Made by a program: the position numbers and the translations under genes | Source: Dickeya zeae NCPPB 2538 | Lineage (GTDB): Bacteria; Pseudomonadota; Gammaproteobacteria; Enterobacterales; Enterobacteriaceae | DNA: 63,619 nucleotides | Direction of reading: 5' to 3' | Assembly (NCBI RefSeq): GCF_000406165.1 | Contig: NZ_CM001977.1 | Span: 3,384,512 to 3,448,130, forward strand | In this document: piece after piece, positions 43,984 through 53,211 of the stretch | Layout: each line of letters opens with the position of its first letter | Position numbering within the stretch: the stretch's first letter is position 1 | Notes under the pieces: model-generated | Told to the model about the DNA's origin: nothing | Databases searched by the model: none | The model's input: only the letters and a program-made list of their open reading frames with translations

Positions 43984-45021
43984 ATGCGTATCTCGATTCT
44001 GGCGTTACCGGGCAGTATGTCGTCGGCCATCGCCGGGCTGGCCGATATGTTCTGGATGGTCAATCAGGCGCTGATCTCGCGCCCGCAAGGAAATGCCGCC
44101 GCCAGCCCCCCTGGCGTGACGTTTGAAACCGCGATTGTCAGTGCCGATGGCAACCCGGTGCGCGATGCTCAGGGCCGACTCATCTATGTCGACAGTTCGT
44201 TTGAGGCGGTCGGTCAATCAGACATTGTGCTGGCCACAGGCATGATGCTCGGCCCGGATAAACTGCCACTGGCCGCGACATCCGTTGGAGAATCAGCGGC
44301 CTGGCTAAAACAGCAATACCTGCACGGTTCCCTGATAGGTGGTGCTTGTGCAGGCAGCTTTATTTTAGGTGAAGCAGGACTGCTGGATGGGCGCTTTTGC
44401 AGCACCACCTGGTGGCTCTATCACACCTTCAAGCAAAAATACCCGAAGGCAAAACCGGTATGGGGCAAGGCACTGGAAGAGCAGGATGGCATCATTACAA
44501 CCGGTGGCCCCTTATCCTGGGTTGAACTTGCCCTGCATATTATTCGGCATCAGGCAGGTCCTGACATCGCCAGGATGGCAGCAGACATTGCCGTTGCCGA
44601 TAGTCAGCCGCTGTCACAGCGTATTTATGCACCACAGGGATTTATGAATACGGTCGACCCGTTATTGCTGCGTGCTGAACATCTGGTTCGATACGAAAAC
44701 CCGGCCATGACAGCAGAAGAACTGGCGCGAGCGCTGAATTTCAGCGACCGGACGCTACACCGGAAGATTAAGGAGCTGACCAACGAAAGCCCTAAAAACT
44801 TTATTACGCGCGTGCGGATCGAGATGGCCTGCCTGCTGCTCGAAAACCCGGCAGCCAACATCAAGCGGGTGGCTCAGGCCTGTGGTTACAGTGAAGACAC
44901 GGCATTCAGACGCGCATTTTCGCAACAGATGGGGATGACGCCCGTGCAATATCGCAAGTGGGCGATGGTAAGAAACGATAAAACAGCGATGCCAGAGGCT
45001 GAAAAAAAAGACCCCGGATGA
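43984..45021 (+). CDS. GlxA-family AraC-type regulator
   Basis: A 345-aa regulator with an N-terminal DJ-1/PfpI-like domain (to about residue 190; IGGACAGSFILGEAGLLDGR resembles the Cys elbow) and a C-terminal AraC double helix-turn-helix (MTAEELARALNFSDRTLHRK; IKRVAQACGYSEDTAFRRAF). It diverges from the hydrolase gene by 173 bp. Its end overlaps the convergent dlt terminator. Confidence 0.92.
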   Translation: MRISILALPGSMSSAIAGLADMFWMVNQALISRPQGNAAASPPGVTFETAIVSADGNPVRDAQGRLIYVDSSFEAVGQSDIVLATGMMLGPDKLPLAATSVGESAAWLKQQYLHGSLIGGACAGSFILGEAGLLDGRFCSTTWWLYHTFKQKYPKAKPVWGKALEEQDGIITTGGPLSWVELALHIIRHQAGPDIARMAADIAVADSQPLSQRIYAPQGFMNTVDPLLLRAEHLVRYENPAMTAEELARALNFSDRTLHRKIKELTNESPKNFITRVRIEMACLLLENPAANIKRVAQACGYSEDTAFRRAFSQQMGMTPVQYRKWAMVRNDKTAMPEAEKKDPG

Positions 45022-45036
45022 CAGCATCCGGGTCTT
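45002..45036 (-). terminator. dlt operon terminator
   Basis: Minus strand AAGACCCGGATG-CTGT-CATCCGGGGTCTT followed by eight T, 52 bp past dltC. It overlaps the 3' end of the convergent regulator gene. Confidence 0.9.
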
Positions 45037-45087
45037 GAAACGAAACGAGTATTCGCCGTTTATCCAGGCTTAACCGCGATGAACTTC

Positions 45088-45315
45088 TTAACCGCGATGC
45101 TCTTCAATGTAACGAGCCAAATCAGCCGGGGTCTTCAGAACGGTGGCGACTTCGGTTGGCGGGATCATGCAGCCGTAAACGTCCTGCACTTCCAGCACCA
45201 AATCGACGGCCAGAATCGAGTCGAGGATATCAGACTCAATCAGTTCATCATTAAACCCCACTTTGCGGGATAAGACCTTTTCAAACAGGGCTAGTATCTC
45301 TTGTTCCATCATCAT
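45088..45315 (-). CDS. dltC: D-alanyl carrier protein DltC
   Basis: A 75-aa acyl-carrier protein that holds D-alanine on a phosphopantetheine arm. The attachment Ser is in ESDILDSILAVDLVLEV. The upstream partner DltA loads it and DltB takes the residue from it. Last gene of the minus-strand dlt operon, 12 bp after dltA. The first Met is used; MMMEQ offers three. Confidence 0.9.
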   Translation of the reverse strand: MMMEQEILALFEKVLSRKVGFNDELIESDILDSILAVDLVLEVQDVYGCMIPPTEVATVLKTPADLARYIEEHRG

Positions 45316-45327
45316 TTCCTGGTGTAA

Positions 45328-46764
45328 TCAATTAGTGCGGGCATGAGTATCCAGCAGTTTACGATCTATTTTGCCGTTAGGATTCAGCGGCAACGCATCT
45401 TTAATAATAATCTGAGAAGGCACCATATAGGGTGGAATCACCTTCGAAAGCGAGGTTTTGATCGCATCAGGTGCCAGTTTCGTGACGCAGAACGCAGCAA
45501 TACGCAACACACCACCGCCCGACTTCATTAGCGGCAGCACCACCGCTTCACTAATATCAGGCATCGCCAGCAGGCGATTTTCAATCTCGTTGATTTCGAT
45601 ACGGTAGCCGTTCAGCTTGATCTGGCTGTCGTTGCGGCCCTGGCAATACAGGATACCGTTTTCTTCGTAGCCCAGATCGCCGGTGCGATAGCCGCGGAAC
45701 TGCTCGCTCTCCCGATGTAACAATTTCGCCGCGTTCTCCTGCGGTAAGCCAAGGTAGCCACGCATCACGTTTTTACCCCAGATAATCAGCTCACCTTCGG
45801 CGGTAATTTCCATGTGGGAATCCGGCATCATCGCCCCAACCGGCAGGACATCGTTTTCACTGCACAGGATCTCATCGGTAATTTCGATAACCGTGGTAGC
45901 GATGGTCGCTTCGGTGGGGCCATAGGAGTTGAGAATTTTGGCATGCGGGAAACGACGGCGTAGCTGTTTTACCAGCGCTTTATTCAACACTTCGCCAATA
46001 AACACAAAGACGCTCAGTTCAGGCAAATAGTCGCCGTTGAACTGTGGGGAGAGCAAGCGTTGATAGGCAAAAGACGGCGTGGAAACCCACACGGACACCC
46101 CGTTGTTTTTCAGTCGCTCCAGCCAGTTTTCCGCCGCGATATCCTCTTTCGCATTCAAGACGATGTGCCCGCCGGTCACCAGGTTCGCCAGCAACGGAAT
46201 CAACGAGAGATCAAAGCTGAATACCGCATGGTTCATCAATACCGGCACATCAGGCAGGGAAAAGTCCTGACGCACCCATTGCATGAAGTGCCACAGGCTC
46301 TCACGCCCAATCTGCACACCTTTCGGTTTGCCGGTGCTGCCTGACGTGAACATGATGTAGGCGAGGTCCGGCTCGGCCAGCACCTGCCCTTCCTCGCCGG
46401 TGGCGATGAACTGCTTCGTGGCTACATCGTAATAGTAAGGGGCTTTCGCCTGCTGACAGATTTCACGCAGACGTTCCTGCGGGTAGATGCAATCCACCGG
46501 CACGTAGGGAATGTTATGCAGCAGGCAACTATAAATTGCCACGGCAAATTCTGCCTGTTGGTGCCCGTATAACACGACCGGTGTACCAGCAGGCTGCTGG
46601 CAATCCTGATAACGCTGCTGCCAATCGCTAACGGCGACCGAGAGCTGTTGCCAGGTCATTGCCTCATCGCTACCGCTAATCGCCAACTGGTGTGGGTTCG
46701 CGGGCTTGAGTAGTACCGCATGCAAGAAATCTTGCAGTTCCTTAAGCTCGGAGTGATAGTTCAT
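45328..46764 (-). CDS. dltA: D-alanine--D-alanyl carrier protein ligase DltA
   Basis: A 478-aa adenylation enzyme that activates D-Ala with ATP and loads DltC. It has the core motifs IMFTSGSTGKPKGVQIGR, NSYGPTEATIATTV, YRTGDLGYEENGILYCQGRN and the closing Lys motif LPLNPNGKIDRKLL. It is slightly shorter than Gram-positive DltA (about 500 aa). A relaxed specificity for Gly or another amino acid cannot be excluded. It overlaps dltB by 4 bp. Confidence 0.88.
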   Translation of the reverse strand: MNYHSELKELQDFLHAVLLKPANPHQLAISGSDEAMTWQQLSVAVSDWQQRYQDCQQPAGTPVVLYGHQQAEFAVAIYSCLLHNIPYVPVDCIYPQERLREICQQAKAPYYYDVATKQFIATGEEGQVLAEPDLAYIMFTSGSTGKPKGVQIGRESLWHFMQWVRQDFSLPDVPVLMNHAVFSFDLSLIPLLANLVTGGHIVLNAKEDIAAENWLERLKNNGVSVWVSTPSFAYQRLLSPQFNGDYLPELSVFVFIGEVLNKALVKQLRRRFPHAKILNSYGPTEATIATTVIEITDEILCSENDVLPVGAMMPDSHMEITAEGELIIWGKNVMRGYLGLPQENAAKLLHRESEQFRGYRTGDLGYEENGILYCQGRNDSQIKLNGYRIEINEIENRLLAMPDISEAVVLPLMKSGGGVLRIAAFCVTKLAPDAIKTSLSKVIPPYMVPSQIIIKDALPLNPNGKIDRKLLDTHARTN

Positions 46765-47882
46765 AGAGGTGACATTCCGCTAAAGATGTAAAGAGAGACA
46801 GCGGCGCTTGCCAGCGTCAGAATTCGCCCCAGGAACGCAATGACTGGACGTTGTAACCAGTTGCTGAGCGTTGGACTACGTTTGGCTGACCACTGCAACA
46901 TGTTGTGTGCAACAGAAATGGCGCCAAACAGCGCGCCGCTGATAATATAGTGTCGTTCAAGCCCGTTCCATGCCCCCATACAAAACAGGGTGCAAAAAAT
47001 ACCAATATTTTGTGCCAGCGTTTTATTCTGTCGGAAAAAATCGATCTTCATCAGATTCATATAAATCGGCATAAAAACCACATCCCTTAGCCATTCGGAC
47101 AAACTAATGTGGAAGCGGCGCCAGAAATCTTGCGGATTTTTAGCCAGGATCGGCATATTGAAGTTCGCCGGGATGTTAAGGCCAAATAAGCGCCCCGCCC
47201 CAATCGCCATATTGCTGTAACCGGCAAAATCAAAGTAAAGGTACGCGCTGTAAGCCACCGACATCACAACACCGACGCTTAAGGTAAACGGGCGATGACT
47301 CCACGACTGAATGACCAGGCTATCAATCAGCGTAGCGAACAGGAATTTCTGGATAATACCGATGAAAATCTGCTCCATGGCAGGTAAAAACTGTTCGCGA
47401 GTGATAACGAAGGACGGCTTATTTATATCCGTTACCCAGGTGCGCCAGCGATACATCGGCCCGGCAGAAATAACCAGCGGCATAAAGAGATAGCCGAAAT
47501 AATGCAGGAAATTCTGGCCGTCTTTTTTAGTGCGATACAGTAATACGTCAACGGCGCGAAATGTCATAAACGACAAGCCGATCATCCCCCAGTGGTTGTT
47601 CAGGTGTAATTTCACCAAAAACAACGGCAGCAGCGTCAACGTTACCGCCTGCCAGGTTTTTAACCAGCCTTTTTCTTTCAACGTGACAATAATATAAAAG
47701 CTCAGGAAAACTGCCACAGGGACAATATAATCACCCTGGAAAATATATCCCCAGCCTAACAACACCAGCGCGGAAATGGCGGATAAATAGGTCAGCCGGT
47801 AATGCCATAGCCGATTAATCAGCACAAACAACAGTGCTAATCCAAACAGGCAGAAAAAAAATGTTCCGGAGCTATACATCAT
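46761..47882 (-). CDS. dltB: MBOAT acyltransferase DltB
   Basis: A 373-aa inner-membrane O-acyltransferase with about ten segments, which passes D-Ala from DltC across the membrane. DltB-like stretches are LYFDFAGYSNMAIGAGRLFG and the MBOAT motif PQDFWRRFHISLSEWLRDVV with its first conserved His. The second motif, WHG in Gram-positive DltB with the proposed catalytic His, reads MGAWNGLERHYIIS here, so Asn replaces His while another His lies five residues on. Start MMYSSG after GAAGGATGA. Sits after DltX, before DltA. Confidence 0.88.
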   Translation of the reverse strand: MMYSSGTFFFCLFGLALLFVLINRLWHYRLTYLSAISALVLLGWGYIFQGDYIVPVAVFLSFYIIVTLKEKGWLKTWQAVTLTLLPLFLVKLHLNNHWGMIGLSFMTFRAVDVLLYRTKKDGQNFLHYFGYLFMPLVISAGPMYRWRTWVTDINKPSFVITREQFLPAMEQIFIGIIQKFLFATLIDSLVIQSWSHRPFTLSVGVVMSVAYSAYLYFDFAGYSNMAIGAGRLFGLNIPANFNMPILAKNPQDFWRRFHISLSEWLRDVVFMPIYMNLMKIDFFRQNKTLAQNIGIFCTLFCMGAWNGLERHYIISGALFGAISVAHNMLQWSAKRSPTLSNWLQRPVIAFLGRILTLASAAVSLYIFSGMSPL

Positions 47883-47889
47883 TCATCCT

Positions 47890-48012
47890 TCAGAACTTTT
47901 GATATTCAAAATGCACTTGTAAACTCATGCTGTCATCAACAGAGGTCCACGCAATGACGGTCACCGCCAGCAAGAGATAAATAAAAAAAAGGCGAATCGC
48001 GTATTTCATCAT
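47890..48012 (-). CDS. dltX: DltX-like microprotein
   Basis: A 40-aa frame between dltD and dltB. Its ATG overlaps the dltD stop as ATGA and its stop lies 7 bp before dltB. It has an N-terminal membrane segment (MMKYAIRLFFIYLLLAVTVI) and ends VHFEYQKF. In Gram-positive dlt operons DltX is a small single-pass protein ending in a conserved F-x-Y-x-x-F-like motif (FIYNEF) whose Tyr carries D-Ala between DltB and DltD; FEYQKF fits that form. Length, topology, C-terminal motif and position all agree. Its gene lies between dltD and dltB rather than at the operon start. Confidence 0.85.
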   Translation of the reverse strand: MMKYAIRLFFIYLLLAVTVIAWTSVDDSMSLQVHFEYQKF

Positions 48013-49148
48013 TTAAAACTCTCAGCAATAAAACGGTCCATCACCACCCATGCTGGCTCTGTTGGATGCAGGCGGTCCCAGTTCCAGCCGTTCTGATAAG
48101 GCATGGCGTACATATCCAGATACGGAACCTGATTCTCATCCAGCATCGACCTGATTTGTTTATCAATGGACTGGAATTTCTCGGAATTTTTAATCGCCCA
48201 CGGATTAATCGCATCCACAATCACCACCACCTGAACGTGGCGCTCTTTGAGCAGCTTAATGGTTGCCTGGAACGCATCCATTTGTGCGGGAAATAGCGGC
48301 GCGTCGTCCCATACATCCTGTGTCGGATCGTCATCATAGACAGATTTATCCATCCAGAATGTCGCCGCACTTTGCTGGCGAGATTTATTCAGTTCATGGG
48401 CGTTAGCCAATTCATTATCCCAGTTGGGTACAATGTCAGGCGAGGGCTTAACAGGCCACGGTCGTACCGGTTGAGGCTCAATACCCAGTCTTGCCAGCCA
48501 GTCTTTTTTTATCATTTCGCAGAAAATGGCAAACTGATAGCTCACCTCCTGCCAAATAATTTGCGGGTGCCAGCCATAAATACGCATTTGCTCGAAGGTT
48601 AAATGGCTGACCTCGTCGATGTTGAGATTCTGTAAATAACTCACCAAAAAGCGGCGCGGTTCAGGATCGTCCATCAGAGGATTAAACATCGAGGGCGGGA
48701 AATTATCGGCAAACACAGCCCCCGGAACCCCATCACCGTAAAAACTATCGGGTGCTAATTGCAACACGACCTTACTGTTCGCATTCAGGTCATTTTTAAA
48801 ACGCGAGAGCAGTAAAAAGTGCGCAACATTATCGATATACGCATCGCCATAGGCGACTACCGGTCGGCGCAACTGATTATTGAAATAATTATAGACGGCG
48901 TAATGCTCATCGTCGGATGTAGAGACTTCCGACGCGCCGATAAAGAAAATCGCATTCCCTTGTAATGCATGAGAAATAGTCGCCATTTTCTCTTTGAGTT
49001 CTTTAGGCGTACCGTCCAGGCTTGTAATCAATGGCTGGAAATTAAGCGGCGGATCGAAGCTCGTCACCAACGGGGGAACGCTAAGAACCAGAATGGCGAG
49101 CGTCGCCATCAGGAGATGTAGGCAGATAGTATTTTTAAGTTTCTTCAT
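48009..49148 (-). CDS. dltD: DltD-like acyltransferase/esterase
   Basis: A 379-aa protein anchored by an N-terminal segment (HLLMATLAILVLSVPPLV) with a periplasmic SGNH-like domain. The nucleophile is expected in IFFIGASEVSTSD, and the Asp/His pair in NWDRLHPTEPAW. DltD transfers D-Ala from DltX/DltB to the final acceptor, teichoic acid in Gram-positives and probably a lipopolysaccharide part here. The ATG at 49148 is used; a TTG 24 bp upstream keeps the frame open and neither has a good ribosome site. First gene of the operon. Confidence 0.85.
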   Translation of the reverse strand: MKKLKNTICLHLLMATLAILVLSVPPLVTSFDPPLNFQPLITSLDGTPKELKEKMATISHALQGNAIFFIGASEVSTSDDEHYAVYNYFNNQLRRPVVAYGDAYIDNVAHFLLLSRFKNDLNANSKVVLQLAPDSFYGDGVPGAVFADNFPPSMFNPLMDDPEPRRFLVSYLQNLNIDEVSHLTFEQMRIYGWHPQIIWQEVSYQFAIFCEMIKKDWLARLGIEPQPVRPWPVKPSPDIVPNWDNELANAHELNKSRQQSAATFWMDKSVYDDDPTQDVWDDAPLFPAQMDAFQATIKLLKERHVQVVVIVDAINPWAIKNSEKFQSIDKQIRSMLDENQVPYLDMYAMPYQNGWNWDRLHPTEPAWVVMDRFIAESFK

Positions 49149-49877
49149 AAAAGTAAAACTATATGACTTCAATTTGTTTGAAATTTGTTAATTTTTTATC
49201 TTCACACGACGTCGATTACTGTTTTTTTACGACACTATATACCAGGCTAATCTTCGATGATGAGTGTTGCTGTGTAACGGTATGTACAGTGTGTAGACGG
49301 TTGAGCGGGCAAGACTGATATCACACAGAAATGAACGCTAAAACGCGAAGGAAGAGGCACCATTATCATTCGCACTTGCACGACCTTGTTTTGATTCAGC
49401 ACGGTAGTATCAGGGCCTGAAGGGCATTGTTGAATAAACCGAATCGTTGTCAAACCGCAGAAAAATATTAGCTAACATCATGATAAAAAAGGAACTTCAA
49501 GCAAAATAAACGCGTCATACCCACCATCTCAGAAAATAACCACCAAAACCTTATAATCCCGACTCTTTCATTTTCGCAAAAAAAGCATCGACAACAGCAT
49601 TCGGGAACTGACGTCACCGCACATTCATTGCAGTACCTGCCGCCTCACCACGCCGATGAATTTGCGCGCCTATGATAAGTGCACACCTTCTCTGACAGAA
49701 TTATCCTGCATCAACAAACGCACGAAATCCGACCATGTCGACGTTAAGACATCCCCAAATTCGGTCTGATGTAAAGACAGCAAGATCCGGGTCGCCGGGA
49801 AGCGCTGCACTCCCCATACTTCGCCTACACCCGCCACACATCATCAACGTGAACATGACACACCGGAGGTTTTCATC
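49149..49877. other. Spacer between divergent dlt and SDR genes
   Basis: About 730 bp. A minus-strand TATAGT about 80 bp before dltD is a possible -10. I found no PmrA-like or PhoP-like double box. Short frames here lack ribosome sites; the last 20 bp hold the SDR site GGAGG. Confidence 0.5.
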
Positions 49878-50642
49878 ATGCCTGACTTGTCTGACAAAAT
49901 AGCCATTATCACCGGTGCCAGTTCTGGCATCGGGTATGCAACAGCCAAACGGTTTGCTCAGGAAGGCGCTCGCGTTATCGTGGGCGCCCGACGTCAGCAA
50001 GCGCTCAACACGCTGGTTGAGGAGATAACTTGTGCTGGCGGTCACGCGGTAGCCTTAGCCGGTGATGTCAAAAGCGAGGCTTTTGCAAAAGCGCTGGTTG
50101 AGCTGGCGATGGATTGCTATGGCGGGCTGGATATCGCCGTTAACAATGCCGGAACCACTGGAGAAACCGGCAGCCTACTGGGCATGAGTCTTGCCGAGTG
50201 GGAAAACACCTTGCACACGAATTTGACGAGCGCCTTTGTTGGCGCTAAACACCAAATTCCGGCCATGCTCCGCCGGGGTGGCGGGTCGGTCATTTTTACG
50301 TCAACCTTCGTAGGCTATACCCTCGGTTTGCCGGGGATGGCGGCTTATGCCGCGAGCAAGTCTGGGTTAATCGGCCTGACACGGGTGCTTGCAGCGGAGT
50401 TTGGCGCTCAGGGGATTCGGGTAAACGCACTGCTACCGGGCGGGACGGACACACCGATGGGACAGGCCTTCACCCGTGACCCGGAGTCACTGGCGTTTGT
50501 TCAGGGCCTTCATGCCCTAAAACGTCTGGCGCAGCCGGAAGAGATTGCCGCATCAGCCCTTTATCTTGCGTCTGATGCCGCCAGTTTCACCACCGGCATT
50601 GCTCTTCTGGCTGACGGCGGCGCCTCCATCTGCCGTACCTGA
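49878..50642 (+). CDS. Short-chain dehydrogenase/reductase
   Basis: A 254-aa classical SDR: TGASSGIGYATAKRF cofactor loop, NNAGTTGETG, catalytic Ser in FTSTFVGYT, YAASKSGLIGL (Tyr, Lys) and ALLADGGASICRT at the end. GGAGG precedes the ATG at good spacing. It has Arg residues (GARRQQ) after the second strand, which suggests NADP. Followed 25 bp later by the AraC-Ogt gene, likely same transcript. Substrate unknown. Confidence 0.92.
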   Translation: MPDLSDKIAIITGASSGIGYATAKRFAQEGARVIVGARRQQALNTLVEEITCAGGHAVALAGDVKSEAFAKALVELAMDCYGGLDIAVNNAGTTGETGSLLGMSLAEWENTLHTNLTSAFVGAKHQIPAMLRRGGGSVIFTSTFVGYTLGLPGMAAYAASKSGLIGLTRVLAAEFGAQGIRVNALLPGGTDTPMGQAFTRDPESLAFVQGLHALKRLAQPEEIAASALYLASDAASFTTGIALLADGGASICRT

Positions 50643-50667
50643 ATAACGACCACGAAAGGGATGGAAG

Positions 50668-51555
50668 ATGACGATGCCAGACTACACACACTCAGACGCG
50701 GCACATTCAAACGATGAACATTCAGACTATGCGCGCATCGCTGATGCCATCACGTTCATCGCCAACAGTGTGAACAGCCAGCCCACTCTCGATGAGATTG
50801 CCGCGCACGTTCACCTGAGCCCTTTCCACTTTCAGCGGCTGTTTAGCCGGTGGGCTGGCGTTACGCCGAAGCGCTTCTTACAGGTGCTGACCCTCGAACG
50901 GGCCAAAGCGCTACTGCGCGAGTCAAGACCGCTACTTGATGTGGCCGACGCCGTGGGGTTAAGCAGTAGCTCGCGGTTGTACGACCATTTCGTTCATCTC
51001 GAAGCGGTAACGCCGGGGGAATACAAACAACAAGGTGCGGGCCTTATCATCGAACACGCCGTTCACCCTACGCCGTTCGGTAACGCCTTTATTGCCGTGA
51101 CACCCCGAGGCATTTGCAGCCTTTCCTTTCTGGACAGCAAGGATGCCGGAGAACCACTGGCAGCATTGCATCACACCTGGCCACATGCCGTGATGCATGA
51201 AAATCCGCAACGGACACAAACGGTGATAGACACACTGTTTGCCATGAAAACGCCACCGGATCGCCCGATTTCATTGCATGTGACCGGCACCAACTTTCAG
51301 ATTAGCGTCTGGAAAGCGCTGTTACAGATCCCCCCGGCCACTGTCGTCAGCTATTCTCAGGTGGCCGATGCCATCGGCCATCACAACGCGGCAAGAGCGG
51401 TGGGACTGGCAGTCGGCGCCAATCCGGTCGCCTTCTTGATCCCCTGCCACCGCGTCATCCAACAAAGTGGAAAAATCGGCGGCTACCACTGGGGAGAAAC
51501 CCGAAAACACGCGATACACGCCTGGGAATCCGCAAGGTATGAAAGGTATGAGTAG
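50668..51555 (+). CDS. AraC-type regulator fused to O6-methylguanine methyltransferase (Ada-like)
   Basis: A 295-aa two-domain protein: an AraC helix-turn-helix (residues about 22-120; PTLDEIAAHVHLSPFHFQRL) and a C-terminal O6-alkylguanine transferase with active Cys in IPCHRVIQQSGKIGGYHWG. It lacks the N-terminal zinc/phosphotriester domain of full Ada, so it can repair O6-methylguanine but not sense methyl-phosphotriesters by the Ada Cys. A short His/Asp/Ser-rich N-terminus (HSDAAHSNDEHSD) is unusual. ATG at 50668 or 50674. Confidence 0.9.
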   Translation: MTMPDYTHSDAAHSNDEHSDYARIADAITFIANSVNSQPTLDEIAAHVHLSPFHFQRLFSRWAGVTPKRFLQVLTLERAKALLRESRPLLDVADAVGLSSSSRLYDHFVHLEAVTPGEYKQQGAGLIIEHAVHPTPFGNAFIAVTPRGICSLSFLDSKDAGEPLAALHHTWPHAVMHENPQRTQTVIDTLFAMKTPPDRPISLHVTGTNFQISVWKALLQIPPATVVSYSQVADAIGHHNAARAVGLAVGANPVAFLIPCHRVIQQSGKIGGYHWGETRKHAIHAWESARYERYE

Positions 51556-51569
51556 CCAGCGCAGCGGCG

Positions 51570-52808
51570 TTAATCGTACTGCCGTTGTCGGTCCCAGGCC
51601 AGCAGATGCCGAAGCCACCAGAGGAGCAGTGCCAGTAAGGCGATGCCGCCAAGTACCGCAAACGCCGTGCGGTAGGAGTAGGTCGCGGCAATATTCCCTG
51701 CAAGCGCGGGGCTGAATGACGCCCCGATGCCTTGCAGTAACATGACAACGCTCAGCCCGGCATTGGTATGCCCGCTGCCTTCCAGCAACCTGACGATATA
51801 ACCGGGAACCGCCACCCCCAGAAGCCCCGCCGCCACACCATCTAATACCTGAACCGGTATCATAAAAAATGGCCCGGCGGATACCGATGCCAGCGCGGCA
51901 CGCAGCGGCAACACGATTAATGCCAGCGTAATCAGCGCCGCGTAACCGTATTTACCGGCTCTGGCGGCGGCAAATAACGCCACCGGGATCATCACCAGTT
52001 GGGAAATAATGACGGTCGCCGCCGCATACACGCCCGCACTCATTTCGCCATCAGGCATCGCGGCCACCCGCATACTGAGCATCGGCAGCAAGGCGGCGTT
52101 GGCGAGGTGAAAGAGCATCAGTGTTGCCCCGGTCGTCACCACCGCCGGGTGCGTGATAATGACAGAAAGCCTGGGGGCGGAGGCAGCATCGTCAGCGCCG
52201 CTTAACCCACGGGCCACACGGTTATCGATATCACCATGTCGGATAGCCAAAACCGCTATCGTGGCGCATATCGCCATACCGGTCATCAGGATAAAGACGA
52301 CATCGGTTCCCCAGTAAATCACCAGCGCGCCCGCTAACATCGCTGCGCTCATGTTCCCGCCATGATTAAACGCCTCGTTCCTTCCCATCTGATGGTTAAA
52401 GCCAGACGGGCCCGTCAACCCCAGCGTAATCCCGGTCAACAACGGCGCAATAAAGGTGGCGGACACCCCGGTTATCACCTGAGAGAACCCCACAACATAC
52501 CGATTCGGGAAAAACCAAAGCAACAAGGTCGCGGCGGTGATGAGCACACAGCAGGCAACGAGCACCGCCCGTTTGTTGCGCGACGCATCCGCGGCCAGCC
52601 CGCAAGGCATGGTGGCAACCAGGCCCGCCAAACCACCGACGGTCATGATCCAGCCGATGTCATCGGCTTTCCAGTGATGCTCGGTGAGAAAAATCCCCAA
52701 AAAAGGGCCGAGGCCATCTCTGACATCGGCCATGAAAAAATTCACTAAACACAGCGCCTGAAGTGATCGTAAAGGCATCGGAACCCTTTTTACGTTGCTA
52801 ACCATCAT
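51570..52808 (-). CDS. MFS transporter
   Basis: A 412-aa carrier with twelve membrane segments. The opening RSLQALCLVNFFMADVRDGLG and MTVGGLAGLVATMPCGLAAD are like those of drug/metabolite exporters; no specific family is identified. It is convergent with the AraC-Ogt gene with a 14-bp gap and no evident terminator between. A GTTGT-N7-ACAAC repeat lies about 145 bp upstream of its start. Confidence 0.88.
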   Translation of the reverse strand: MMVSNVKRVPMPLRSLQALCLVNFFMADVRDGLGPFLGIFLTEHHWKADDIGWIMTVGGLAGLVATMPCGLAADASRNKRAVLVACCVLITAATLLLWFFPNRYVVGFSQVITGVSATFIAPLLTGITLGLTGPSGFNHQMGRNEAFNHGGNMSAAMLAGALVIYWGTDVVFILMTGMAICATIAVLAIRHGDIDNRVARGLSGADDAASAPRLSVIITHPAVVTTGATLMLFHLANAALLPMLSMRVAAMPDGEMSAGVYAAATVIISQLVMIPVALFAAARAGKYGYAALITLALIVLPLRAALASVSAGPFFMIPVQVLDGVAAGLLGVAVPGYIVRLLEGSGHTNAGLSVVMLLQGIGASFSPALAGNIAATYSYRTAFAVLGGIALLALLLWWLRHLLAWDRQRQYD

Positions 52809-52950
52809 GGTTCAGCCTGCCTGAGATGGGCGGCCTGTGCCATAGCCGAAAACGCACCACCCACCTGTCAGTGGGGTAAGCCCCGCTGGATACGGAGAAC
52901 AGGCATCACTCACCACCCTCGAAAAATGAAAGTAATCGGCTTTCAAGTCA

Positions 52951-52967
52951 GTTGTATGATACACAAC
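52951..52967. promoter_or_regulatory. Candidate operator, inverted repeat
   Basis: GTTGT-ATGATAC-ACAAC is an interrupted inverted repeat resembling GntR/FadR-type operators (TTGTAT...). It may control the MFS gene. The rest of 52809-53211 has no supported gene; a 64-codon plus frame at 52988 with GGAGG close before it is doubtful. Confidence 0.35.
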
Positions 52968-53211
52968 GGTAACATTAGGTGGAGGCTATGATTGTGGTTG
53001 TGCTGGATGATGTGTTCGGCGAGGTGCTATGCCTGCGTAGGCTGTGCGTTTTGGGATGGGGAAGAAATGGCGCTTTGCTTTACACACTCTTCGCTCATCA
53101 CCATTATTTGGATAGTGTGAAGTCACTCGGTGCTTATTTTATATTTCATTCTGAATGCTTCGACCATCAGCACGATCTATGAATACGTACTGACTGGAAA
53201 AATCCTTATGC

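Noticed and set aside
52988..53182. A 64-codon plus frame with GGAGG just before the ATG
   Set aside because: Site spacing is too short, composition is unlike a protein family, no promoter; probably chance.
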